From Actinomycetota bacterium (GTDB lineage Bacteria > Actinomycetota > Thermoleophilia > UBA2241): a stretch of 7,429 bases of DNA. The notes under the pieces were generated by a model. It worked only from the letters and a program-made list of their open reading frames with translations, was not told the origin of the DNA and searched no databases. Of the stretch, positions 1 to 6,162 are shown piece after piece (positions within the stretch are counted from its first letter, which is position 1; the number at the start of each line of letters is the position of its first letter). The DNA lies in assembly GCA_003158705.1 (NCBI GenBank), contig PMKX01000211.1, forward strand, positions 1 to 7,429, in the 5' to 3' direction. A program made the position numbers and the translations under genes.

Positions 1-405
1 CGCCAGCACGCGCTCGACGGCGTCAAACAAGGCCGTGCCGACGCCGCGCTCGCGCTCGCCGGGAGCGACGCTGAGGGCCGCCAGCTCGACGTAGTGCGGA
101 CCCATCGCCCACACGGGGTCGGCTGGTGCGATGCGCACCGTGGCGTAGCCGATCAGCTCGCCGCCGCGGAACGCGCCGAGCCCGAATGACTCGCCGTCGC
201 CGAGGAGTTCTTCGCACTGTGCTCGGTATCGTGGCCACGACTCGCTGTGGGGCACCACAGGAACAACGCTGCCGAGATCGCGGATGTGGTCGAGCAGCGA
301 GCGCCACAGCGGTTCGACGAGGTCGATGTGCTGCGACGAGAGGCGCGCGATCGTCACGCCGGGGATGCCCGTGGCTGCGGCGCGCTCGTTGGGGACTTGC
401 GGCAT
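1..405 (-). CDS. GNAT-family N-acetyltransferase (3' end missing)
   Basis: The reading frame is open from an ATG at 405 to the left edge (135 codons, no stop), so the C-terminus is missing. GNAT enzymes transfer an acetyl group from acetyl-CoA to an amine on a small molecule or protein; the substrate cannot be told here. The acetyl-CoA site is visible: a beta-strand (LAALSVAP, residues 108-115) followed by the R-x-x-G-x-G pyrophosphate loop (R118, G121, G123) and the start of the next helix. Before it come a strand with GELIGYATVRI (82-92) and an N-terminal helical part. The start is supported by a purine-rich GAGAGG about 9 nt upstream. Only 4 nt separate this ATG from the stop of the upstream helicase gene, so the two are probably co-transcribed and translationally coupled. 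The family call is firm; any link to DNA repair is inference from position. Confidence 0.88.
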   Translation of the reverse strand, partial: MPQVPNERAAATGIPGVTIARLSSQHIDLVEPLWRSLLDHIRDLGSVVPVVPHSESWPRYRAQCEELLGDGESFGLGAFRGGELIGYATVRIAPADPVWAMGPHYVELAALSVAPGERERGVGTALFDAVERVLA

Positions 406-409
406 GGTC

Positions 410-2731
410 TCATCCCTCTCTTGGTCTCGCTGAGTCCTCCGTCGCCACGGGCGGGAGGATCGCTTGCAGGAGCTTCAGCGCTCCGGCCTTGCTCAGTGGC
501 TCGTTCAGGTTACCGCACTTGGGGCTCTGCACGCACGAGGGGCAGCCGCTCTCGCAGGGGCACTCGGCGATGAGCAGTCGCGCGTCCTCGGCCAGCACTT
601 CGAAGGCGTCGTAGGCGCGGCGCACCAGGCCGATGCCGCCCGGATAGCCGTCGTAGATGAAGATGGTCGCCTGGTCCGTCTGCCAATGCCAGGGAGTCGA
701 GAGGCCGCCGATGTCCCAGCGGTCGCACATGGCGTACAGGGGCAGCACCGCGATGCAGGTGTGCTCGGCGGCGTGCAGCCCGCCGGCCAGTTCTCCTTCT
801 TCGAGGGCCTTCTCGAGCAGCTCGGCGGGCAGGGTGAGCCAGAGCGCCTGGGTGGTGAACACCTGCTCGGGCAGGTCCAGGCTCACCGTGTCGAGCACGC
901 GGCTGTCGGTGAGATCGCGCTTCTGGTAGGCGATCACCTGCTCCGTCACCTCGATCTCGCCAAACGTGAGCAAGGCGCCGGCGGCCAGGGCGCGGTTGGG
1001 CCCCTGACCGGCGACGAGCACGTTCTTGTCTGTCTTGACCTGTGTGTAGTAGTCGCCGCTGAACTCCTCGACCAGCACCGTGTGCGCCTCCAGGTCGAGT
1101 TGCCGCACGAGGTAGCTCTGGCCAAGGTGCAGGTAGACGGCCCCAGGGTGAGCCAGGCGGAACACGCGCTCGCGCTCCACCGTGCCCAGCACTGTGCCGG
1201 CGGCTGTCTCGACGATCACGTACTGCTCGCTGCTTGCGCTGCGCAGGCTGGTCTGGGCGGCGGGCGAGTGCGGTCTGGTCCACGCCAGGCCGGCCGGCTG
1301 CCGGCGCAGTCTGCCGGCCTGCACGAGTCCTTCCGCCCGTATCAGTGCCGCCTCGCCGAAGTAGTCGCGGTCGGTGTCCGTGAGCGGCTGTTCATAGGCG
1401 GCCGCCTCCAGATGGGCAGCGCTGATGTAGGGGTTGTCGAGGTCGATGATCGCCTCCTCGACGGCGCGCGAGAGAAGCCGGTCGGGCTCGCGCATGAAGT
1501 ACTGGTCCAAGGCGTCGCTGCCTGCCACCAGCACGGCGTAGCCGTGTCCGACTCGGCCCGCCCGTCCCCAGCGCTGCCAGAGACTCGTGACCGTGCCCGG
1601 GAAGCCTGTGACCAGCGCCAGGTCGAGACTGCCGACGTCTATGCCGAGCTCGAGCGCCTGGGTGGCGATCACCGCATCCAACTCGTGCTCGAACAGCTTG
1701 CGCTCTATCTCGCGACGCTGCTGAGCGGTGTAGCCGGCGCGGTACGGCAGCACGCGGTCGGCGCGCGCCGGGTCGCGGTCCTGAAGCCGCCGCCGGGTGT
1801 AGGTGTAGATGAGCTCAGCCGCCTTGCGCGAGGGCGCGAAGCCGATGGCGCGTTGCCCGGCCAGCACCGCCTCGGTCACTATGTAGCTGGCCTCCACCAG
1901 GGCGCTTCGCCGCGTGCCCAGATCGGGGTCCTCGAGGGGCGGGTTCCAGAAGACGATGGTCCGCTCGGGATGGGGGGAACCGTCGTCGGCGATGCTTGTG
2001 AAGGGCAGGCCGATGAGCCTCTCGGCGAAGGGTCGCGGGTTGGCGATGGTGGCCGAGGTGAGCACGAACTGAGGTGTGGCGCCATACGCTTCACAAAGGC
2101 GCCGCAGGCGGCGGATCACTTGCGCCGTGTGTGAGCCGAACACGCCGCGGTAGACGTGTGCCTCGTCGAGGACCACGAAGCGCAGGTGGTGCAGGAACTC
2201 GGCCCAGCGTTCGTGGCTGGGAAGGATGCCGATGTGCAGCATGTCCGGATTGCTGAGCACGATGGTGGCGCTGCGCCGGATCTGGGCGCGCTGCCCCTGA
2301 GGCGTGTCGCCGTCGTAGACGGCCGGCACGGCACTCGGCAGGCGTAGCGCACTCAGCTTGCGTGCCTGGTCCTGGGCCAGCGCCTTGGTCGGATAGAGGT
2401 AGAGCGCGCGGGTGGCGGGGTCCTTGGCGCAGGCGTCGACCGTCGGCAGCGCGAAGCAGAGCGACTTGCCACTTGCCGTGCCGGTGGCCACGACCACGTT
2501 GTGGCCTGCCTCAAGCAGCTCGTAGGTGCGGCGCTGGTGGCTGTAGAGGCGCTCCACGCCTTGGACTGCGAGCGCCGCGCGCACCTGAGGGTGGAGTGCA
2601 TCCGGCAGCGGCTCGAAGCGTCCCCCGCGCGCGGCCTGGTGCGAGACGGCGACGACCTGTTCGTGGGCGCCGTCTAGGAAGAGGGCCCGCAGCGGTGTCT
2701 TGGCGGAGCGGTCGTCGCTGGTGGTCGCCAT
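410..2731 (-). CDS. DEAH-box superfamily II DNA helicase with C-terminal DUF1998/MZB zinc domain (MrfA/SftH/Hrq1 family)
   Basis: This is a complete 773-residue helicase, close to the length I recall for mycobacterial SftH (about 776) and Bacillus MrfA/YprA (about 750). Motifs run in order: a Q-motif-like YSHQ (63-66), Walker A ATGTASGKS (82-90), motif Ia YPTKALAQDQ (113-122), the DEAH Walker B (189-192), TSATI (225-229), motif V ALELGIDVGSLD (359-370) and motif VI QRWGRAGR (386-393). The last ~270 residues carry the DUF1998/MZB region, ending in a cysteine cluster (C724, C726, C730, C733, C739) expected to bind zinc. Family members are 3'-to-5' ATP-driven DNA translocases/helicases; MrfA acts in repair of mitomycin-type damage. 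No MrfB-like nuclease gene is present in the window. The ATG at 2731 is preceded by AGGA 7 nt upstream, within a TAGGAT that could also be a -10 box. All catalytic motifs look intact. The biological role is inferred from family. Confidence 0.95.
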   Translation of the reverse strand: MATTSDDRSAKTPLRALFLDGAHEQVVAVSHQAARGGRFEPLPDALHPQVRAALAVQGVERLYSHQRRTYELLEAGHNVVVATGTASGKSLCFALPTVDACAKDPATRALYLYPTKALAQDQARKLSALRLPSAVPAVYDGDTPQGQRAQIRRSATIVLSNPDMLHIGILPSHERWAEFLHHLRFVVLDEAHVYRGVFGSHTAQVIRRLRRLCEAYGATPQFVLTSATIANPRPFAERLIGLPFTSIADDGSPHPERTIVFWNPPLEDPDLGTRRSALVEASYIVTEAVLAGQRAIGFAPSRKAAELIYTYTRRRLQDRDPARADRVLPYRAGYTAQQRREIERKLFEHELDAVIATQALELGIDVGSLDLALVTGFPGTVTSLWQRWGRAGRVGHGYAVLVAGSDALDQYFMREPDRLLSRAVEEAIIDLDNPYISAAHLEAAAYEQPLTDTDRDYFGEAALIRAEGLVQAGRLRRQPAGLAWTRPHSPAAQTSLRSASSEQYVIVETAAGTVLGTVERERVFRLAHPGAVYLHLGQSYLVRQLDLEAHTVLVEEFSGDYYTQVKTDKNVLVAGQGPNRALAAGALLTFGEIEVTEQVIAYQKRDLTDSRVLDTVSLDLPEQVFTTQALWLTLPAELLEKALEEGELAGGLHAAEHTCIAVLPLYAMCDRWDIGGLSTPWHWQTDQATIFIYDGYPGGIGLVRRAYDAFEVLAEDARLLIAECPCESGCPSCVQSPKCGNLNEPLSKAGALKLLQAILPPVATEDSARPREG

Positions 2732-2737
2732 GCGCTC

Positions 2738-2743
2738 ATCCTA
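2738..2743 (-). promoter_or_regulatory. Candidate -10 box / SD of the helicase gene
   Basis: Read on the minus strand this is TAGGAT followed by 6 nt and then the helicase ATG. It fits the TANNNT-N6/7-ATG pattern of leaderless actinobacterial promoters. I found no good -35 hexamer 16-18 nt upstream (ATCGAG at 17 nt). The same bases contain AGGA, which would serve as a Shine-Dalgarno if transcription starts further upstream, for instance from the CAP-protein gene. The two readings cannot be separated from sequence alone. Confidence 0.35.
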
Positions 2744-2804
2744 CCGGACGAACGGAGCGACTCGATGTGTAGGCGCAGGCGCAGAGGTTCGGAGGCCGCC
2801 CTGC

Positions 2805-2837
2805 GGCCGCCGCCTGCGGTAGCTACTTGCGGCGGCC
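2805..2837 (-). terminator. Inverted repeat over the CAP-protein stop codon, possible weak terminator
   Basis: A perfect 9-bp inverted repeat (GGCCGCCGC at 2805-2813, GCGGCGGCC at 2829-2837) encloses a 15-nt loop that contains the TAG stop of the CAP-domain gene and the small palindrome GTAGCTAC. It sits between the CAP gene and the helicase gene on the same strand. No T-tract follows it, so it is not a classical intrinsic terminator. It may be a GC-rich attenuator or 3'-end stabiliser. Confidence 0.3.
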
Positions 2838-3404
2838 CATGTCGAGCGTGAAGAAGGTCACGTTGCTGAGCTTCTTCCACGTCTTTGTGGCGAGTGCGGT
2901 ACCGACCCCGATCTCTCGGAACTGCGGAGTGAGGATCACTGCGCGGTGAGGCGGGCTCTTCATCCAGGAGTCGACGATGGCCACCGGCGACGACAGCAGG
3001 CCTGTGCCCCAGGCGATGTCCTCGCCGACCATCCACAGATGGTAGCCGGTGCGCTTGTACCCGTACCGCTGCAGACGCCGGAAGAAGCTCTCACCGTTGC
3101 GAGAGTTGTGCGTGAAGTACGTCTTGGCGGCCATCTCGGCGGAGTGGGCCCGGGAAGCGTCCATCAGGCAGGTGTTGAGCTTGACGGGGGCGAGGTGATG
3201 CTTGGCGCGCTGCTGGTTGATGAGCGTGATCAACAGCGCTTCATCCTTCGTCACCGTCGTGGGCGTTGGAGCAGGCTGAGGAGTGGTGGTGGGGGTGGGA
3301 GCGGGTTTGGGCCTCGGATGCTGACGTTCTGCCAACGCGTACCCAGGGAGTGCGACGAGCACCAGGATCGCCAGCACGATGATCTTGCCAAACCACTTCT
3401 TCAT
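2823..3404 (-). CDS. Secreted CAP/SCP-domain protein (YkwD-like)
   Basis: The product is 193 residues. Residues 1-25 form a signal peptide: KK near the start, a hydrophobic core, and a likely cleavage after the ALA at 23-25. A Pro/Thr-rich linker follows (27-52) with the block PAPTPTT repeated at 34-40 and 44-50. Residues 53-193 are a bacterial CAP domain of the YkwD type: the helix starting LITLINQQRAKH, a YFTHNSRNGESFFRRL segment (96-111), GEDIAWG (127-133), WMKSPPHRAVIL (147-158) and FREIGVG (162-168). H99, E128, H153 and E164 are the likely cavity residues of the family, by motif position. The protein is probably exported and either free or cell-wall associated; bacterial CAP domains of this class have no settled biochemical activity. 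The ATG at 3404 has a GGGGGTGA Shine-Dalgarno 4 nt upstream. The gene lies upstream of the helicase on the same strand, with 91 nt between them. Confidence 0.93.
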   Translation of the reverse strand: MKKWFGKIIVLAILVLVALPGYALAERQHPRPKPAPTPTTTPQPAPTPTTVTKDEALLITLINQQRAKHHLAPVKLNTCLMDASRAHSAEMAAKTYFTHNSRNGESFFRRLQRYGYKRTGYHLWMVGEDIAWGTGLLSSPVAIVDSWMKSPPHRAVILTPQFREIGVGTALATKTWKKLSNVTFFTLDMGRRK

Positions 3405-3440
3405 GGCTCACCCCCGAGCCCAGCTCTGTTTTTCGAACAA

Positions 3441-3463
3441 GAAGCAGCTCACCCGACTGCTTC
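3441..3463. repeat. 7-bp inverted repeat in the CAP-gene leader
   Basis: GAAGCAG (3441-3447) and CTGCTTC (3457-3463) form a perfect inverted repeat with a 9-nt spacer. It lies about 40 nt upstream of the CAP-protein start, inside the leader if transcription starts near 3494. On the minus strand it is followed by TTGTTCG, which is too short and mixed to call a terminator T-tract. It could be an operator or a leader hairpin; function unknown. Confidence 0.3.
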
Positions 3464-3500
3464 CTCATCACTCGTATCGACGCCGACCAGCATGGACTTG

Positions 3501-3529
3501 ACCATATGTTTAGCCTGCTCAGGCAACAA
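3501..3529 (-). promoter_or_regulatory. Candidate sigma70-type promoter of the CAP-domain gene
   Basis: On the minus strand, TTGTTG (3529-3524) is followed after 17 nt by TATGGT (3506-3501). The spacing is ideal; the -10 matches 4 of 6 consensus bases and the -35 matches 3 of 6. Transcription would begin near 3494, giving a leader of about 90 nt that contains the inverted repeat at 3441-3463. This is the best hexamer pair I could find upstream of the gene, but it is a prediction only. Confidence 0.35.
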
Positions 3530-3542
3530 AAGGCGATTCTCC

Positions 3543-3578
3543 GCGCACTGTCCGCTGACGTTGTGGGGACACAAGCGC
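3543..3578. repeat. Nested inverted repeats in the divergent intergenic region
   Basis: TTGTG (3561-3565) and CACAA (3570-3574) flank a GGGA loop, giving a 5-bp stem with a GNRA-type tetraloop. A competing pairing, TGTCC (3549-3553) with GGACA (3567-3571), is extended by GCGC (3543-3546) with GCGC (3575-3578). The two folds exclude each other. The rest of the 284-nt intergenic stretch 3405-3688 holds only the two candidate promoters, the repeat at 3441-3463 and a doubtful 42-codon ORF. Confidence 0.25.
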
Positions 3579-3652
3579 AGAACCACCTCGCCGCGTGCCG
3601 TCCACGCCGTCAGACCCTGAGGCTGCGGGGCGCCGACGAAGGCCGCGAAGGC

Positions 3653-3681
3653 TTGATGATGCCGGCGAGGCTGTGTAAGGT
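3653..3681 (+). promoter_or_regulatory. Candidate promoter of the M23-like/phosphorylase pair, possibly leaderless
   Basis: TTGATG (3653-3658), a 17-nt spacer and TAAGGT (3676-3681) form a sigma70-type promoter with the T-A-...-T core of the -10. Seven nt separate the -10 from the ATG at 3689, so the expected first transcribed base coincides with the A of the start codon. That is the actinobacterial leaderless arrangement. AAGG within the -10 could instead be a Shine-Dalgarno 8 nt from the ATG if a more distal promoter is used. Confidence 0.45.
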
Positions 3682-3688
3682 AGGGAGC

Positions 3689-4468
3689 ATGCACAGCCTG
3701 TCTAGTGACCGGCAGCGGCTTCGGCGCCGCCGCCGCAAGCAGATCAGGCGCCGGCGCCTCGCGGCGCTGGTGGTGGTCTTCACTCTCGTGGTGCTTGCGG
3801 TGTGGGCGTCCTCTCTGATCCCTTCGGTCAGGCCGTCGCGCGTGCCGGACCCCATGTCTGTGGAGCAGCTCGGCGTTCGCGATGTACCGGGTCGCGCCGT
3901 CGTCGCCCGCTTGGAGGGCATCGACGTGATACTGCCCGTGAAGAAGGAGACCACCACGGCCGTTGCCTACCACCCGGTGGACAACCCCAACACGGTGCCC
4001 TTCTCGCCGGCCGGCGAGCGCGTGAGCGGCGGCGATCTAGCCGCTCGGCTCGCCGACGTCTTCAGCGGCGGCGGAGGCCTCGAGTACCACCTGATGGCCG
4101 GCAACGGCGGCGATCACTCGGCCGCGACAGCTGGGCTCGACGTTGGAGCGGTACCGGGCTCCTATGTCTTCAGTCCTATCGACGGTCACGTGACTGCAGT
4201 CACCAAGTATGAGCTGCTCGGGCGCTACCCCGACTATGAGGTCGACGTGCAGGCGGCCGACGATGCCAGCCTGCTGCTGGTGATGACCCATTTGGCACAC
4301 CCGAGCGTCAAGATCGGCGACGCCCTGCAGGCCGGCGTCACGCCCATCGGCCGGCTGCGGGCATTCCCCGCGTCCCTCGACCAGAGTCTGAAGCAGTTCA
4401 CGGCCGATGCCGGCGACCATGTTCAGGTGGTCGCACTTCGAGTCCAGCCCCAAATGGCAGGTTTCTAG
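3689..4468 (+). CDS. Single-pass membrane protein with degenerate M23/LytM-like domain
   Basis: The product is 259 residues from the ATG at 3689; in-frame codons further upstream lack start signals. The N-terminus is strikingly Arg-rich (RLRRRRRKQIRRRR, 10-23), followed by one hydrophobic helix (about 24-44), so it is probably membrane-anchored with the rest outside. Residues ~145-252 follow the pattern of an M23 (LytM, duplicated hybrid motif) domain: GLDVGAVPGSYVFSPIDGHV (149-168), VMTHLAHPSVKIGDALQAG (198-216) and a final GDHVQV (242-247). D151, H201 and H244 fit conserved M23 positions, but the first zinc ligand is T147 where His is expected, and the final HxH is HVQ. Two of three zinc ligands therefore seem lost. 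It is likely non-catalytic, like LytM-type regulators of wall hydrolases; that role is inference. The M23 relation is a motif-level judgement. The downstream phosphorylase starts 3 nt after its TAG. Confidence 0.7.
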   Translation: MHSLSSDRQRLRRRRRKQIRRRRLAALVVVFTLVVLAVWASSLIPSVRPSRVPDPMSVEQLGVRDVPGRAVVARLEGIDVILPVKKETTTAVAYHPVDNPNTVPFSPAGERVSGGDLAARLADVFSGGGGLEYHLMAGNGGDHSAATAGLDVGAVPGSYVFSPIDGHVTAVTKYELLGRYPDYEVDVQAADDASLLLVMTHLAHPSVKIGDALQAGVTPIGRLRAFPASLDQSLKQFTADAGDHVQVVALRVQPQMAGF

Positions 4469-4471
4469 GCC

Positions 4472-5296
4472 GTGCCGCCCGCGGCGGTCCCCAAAGCTTC
4501 AGCCGCCGTCGTCGGCGGGTCGGGCTCTTTCGCGAGCTCCTTCCCGGCCGGCCTCCATGAGGGCGCGCGCGTCCTCGAGCGCGAGCTTGTGTTCGACACG
4601 CCGTGGGGCGACAGCCCGCCTTTCTCGCTCTTCGAGCTTGAGGGCGAGCGGTGTCTGCACGTGAGACTGCATGGCTGGCGACAGGGAGTGTCGCGTGGTC
4701 GCGCCTCGCGCCAGGTCTTCAGCGTGCTGCACCGCGCCGGGGTGCGGCACGTCGTCTCCGACGCCGGCGTCGGCAGCCTCAACGCGCTCCTCGACCCCGG
4801 CGACCTGGTGATCGCCGATGACTTCGTGGACATGACCACGCAGCGCGACGACCAAGGCACGGTCGTCGGCGAGCATCTCCTCATCATGCGCGAGCCGGTG
4901 TGCCCAGTCGGGCGCGAGGCCCTCGCGGCTGCCGCCCGCGGTCTCGCTCCCGGTCGCCGTTTCTTCCCGCGCGGCGTCTACGTGGTCACCGAGGGCCCGC
5001 GCTTCGAGTCGCCGGCCGAGGTGCGCTTCTTGCGCACGCTGGGCGACATCGTCGGTCAGAGTTTCGCGCCCGAGGTCTGGTTGGCGCGAGACATCGGTGC
5101 CTGCTATGCGGGCGTGTACCTGGTGGTCAACCACGCTGAGGGCGTGGTCGACGAGTGGGATCACGGGGAGCTAACGCGTATCTTCCACGACGACGCCGAC
5201 CTCGTGGGCCGCATCCTGCTCGCCGCCTTGGCGGCCTGGCCGCACGATGGCGCTTGTCGCTGTCGCGAGCTGCGCAAGCCGACGCTGCTGCGCTAA
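4472..5296 (+). CDS. MTAP/PNP-family purine nucleoside phosphorylase homologue with altered active site
   Basis: The product is 274 residues from a GTG at 4472, the usual size for the family, which splits purine (methylthio)nucleosides with phosphate in purine salvage. Family landmarks in order: AVVGGSGSF (12-20), GSL...PGDLVIADDFVDMTT (101-123), VTEGPRFES (172-180), PEVWLARDIGACYA (200-213) and VVNHAEG (218-224). Compared with human MTAP as I recall it, several active-site residues differ: the RHG phosphate motif reads VRLHGW (64-69), the Thr-Ala pair before GSL is A98-G99, the ribose-site Met is Q196, and the two purine-site Asp are N220 and A222. Asn-x-Ala at that place is what I recall for methylthioinosine/6-oxopurine enzymes. 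I would call it a phosphorylase-family protein of unproven substrate and activity. The start is 3 nt after the preceding stop, with only a weak AGG upstream, so coupled translation is likely. Confidence 0.85.
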   Translation: MPPAAVPKASAAVVGGSGSFASSFPAGLHEGARVLERELVFDTPWGDSPPFSLFELEGERCLHVRLHGWRQGVSRGRASRQVFSVLHRAGVRHVVSDAGVGSLNALLDPGDLVIADDFVDMTTQRDDQGTVVGEHLLIMREPVCPVGREALAAAARGLAPGRRFFPRGVYVVTEGPRFESPAEVRFLRTLGDIVGQSFAPEVWLARDIGACYAGVYLVVNHAEGVVDEWDHGELTRIFHDDADLVGRILLAALAAWPHDGACRCRELRKPTLLR

Positions 5297-5307
5297 GCTG
5301 TCGGGGA

Positions 5308-5329
5308 CGCCGCGCCAAGCGGTCCGGCG
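5308..5329. terminator. Weak hairpins between convergent genes
   Basis: The 50-nt gap between the phosphorylase stop (5296) and the CPBP-gene stop (5347) holds GC-rich inverted repeats: CCGC (5310-5313) with GCGG (5319-5322) around a 5-nt loop, or alternatively CGCCG (5308-5312) with CGGCG (5325-5329). No T-tract lies on either side. The position suggests a shared bidirectional end, but the sequence support is weak. Confidence 0.22.
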
Positions 5330-5346
5330 GCCTGCCTAATCCCTTC

Positions 5347-6132
5347 TCAGCGTAGTGCCCATGCCAGCACGGCGATCGAGTTGAACACCATGTGCAGGAT
5401 GATGGACGCCCAGAGCGAGCGCGTGTGGTGGAAGACCCACGCGAGCGCCAGGCCCAGAGCGAACAGCGGTATGAACACGGTCAACTGCAGATGTACCGCA
5501 GCGAAGAACGCTGCCGAGACGATCGCACCCCACACCGGACCCCACGAGTGCGCGAGACCTTGGAAGACGAAGCCGCGGAAGAACGTCTCCTCTGCGAACG
5601 GCGCGACGATGCACGCCAGGGCGATGAAGAGGATCAAGCCGGCGGTCGAATGGGGGAAGGCGCTGATGACCGCCTGCTGCGGCGGGCGCACGATGACGTC
5701 GTGGACGAACGACACGACGTACACCGAGAACAATGCTGTGGGCACGACCCAGAAGACGTTGGCCCCCACGTGTCGGTAGCCCCAGGCGCGGAGCGTCATG
5801 CCGTAGGCCCGCAGCGAGAACCTCCACGCCCAGAAGACGAGCCATGCATCGACTATGGCCGTCAGAACCACGGTCGCCGCCGCGCTCCCGGCAGTGACCT
5901 TGATGTGGCTGGCACCTCCAGACACGAAGAGGCTCGCGAAGGCGAGCAAGGCTTGCGGCGCCATGGCGATGGCGGCGCCGATGAGCACGGTGCGCCATGT
6001 CCATGGTACGCGCCCCGGAACGTAGGGCTTGGTCATGATGAGGGGAGGCCCTGGCCCGCCGGCCGCGGGTGCGGCCGGCGGCGGTGCCTCCCGAATCTCC
6101 CCGCCCCAGCGAGGCTCGTCGTTGTCGCTCAC
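5347..6132 (-). CDS. CPBP-family intramembrane glutamic endopeptidase (Abi/CAAX protease-like)
   Basis: The product is 261 residues. A Pro/Ala/Gly-rich N-terminal tail of ~45 residues precedes about six to eight hydrophobic helices. The three CPBP motifs are intact: EETFFRG (181-187, the E-E-x-x-x-R motif), F210-x-x-x-H214 and H247-x-x-x-N251. In the Rce1-like family these Glu, His and Asn residues form the intramembrane active site. Bacterial members have varied roles (bacteriocin immunity, membrane-protein processing, regulation), and the substrate here is unknown. The start is GTG at 6132, with GAGG 8 nt upstream. The internal ATG at residue 33 lacks a Shine-Dalgarno and would remove most of the tail. 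The gene is divergent from rpmG and convergent with the phosphorylase, so it appears monocistronic. Confidence 0.93.
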   Translation of the reverse strand: MSDNDEPRWGGEIREAPPPAAPAAGGPGPPLIMTKPYVPGRVPWTWRTVLIGAAIAMAPQALLAFASLFVSGGASHIKVTAGSAAATVVLTAIVDAWLVFWAWRFSLRAYGMTLRAWGYRHVGANVFWVVPTALFSVYVVSFVHDVIVRPPQQAVISAFPHSTAGLILFIALACIVAPFAEETFFRGFVFQGLAHSWGPVWGAIVSAAFFAAVHLQLTVFIPLFALGLALAWVFHHTRSLWASIILHMVFNSIAVLAWALR

Positions 6133-6162
6133 GGCTCCGTCCTCGGTCGCAATGTGCCCGCG

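Noticed and set aside
464..2134. 556-codon plus-strand open frame opposite the helicase gene
   Set aside because: It is an antisense shadow typical of GC-rich DNA. It lies entirely within a gene with all helicase motifs, has no recognisable domain, and its composition looks like a reverse-frame artefact.
3431..3441. Possible LexA (SOS) box around TTCGAACA, near a repair-type helicase
   Set aside because: Only one half-site (CGAAC) is present; the partner GTTCG at the required spacing is missing, and it lies upstream of the CAP gene, not the helicase.
3506..3688. N-terminal extension of the M23-like protein from an ATG at 3506
   Set aside because: No Shine-Dalgarno precedes it, the extra 61 residues look like translated intergenic DNA, and the ATG at 3689 has a well-placed promoter and AAGG upstream.
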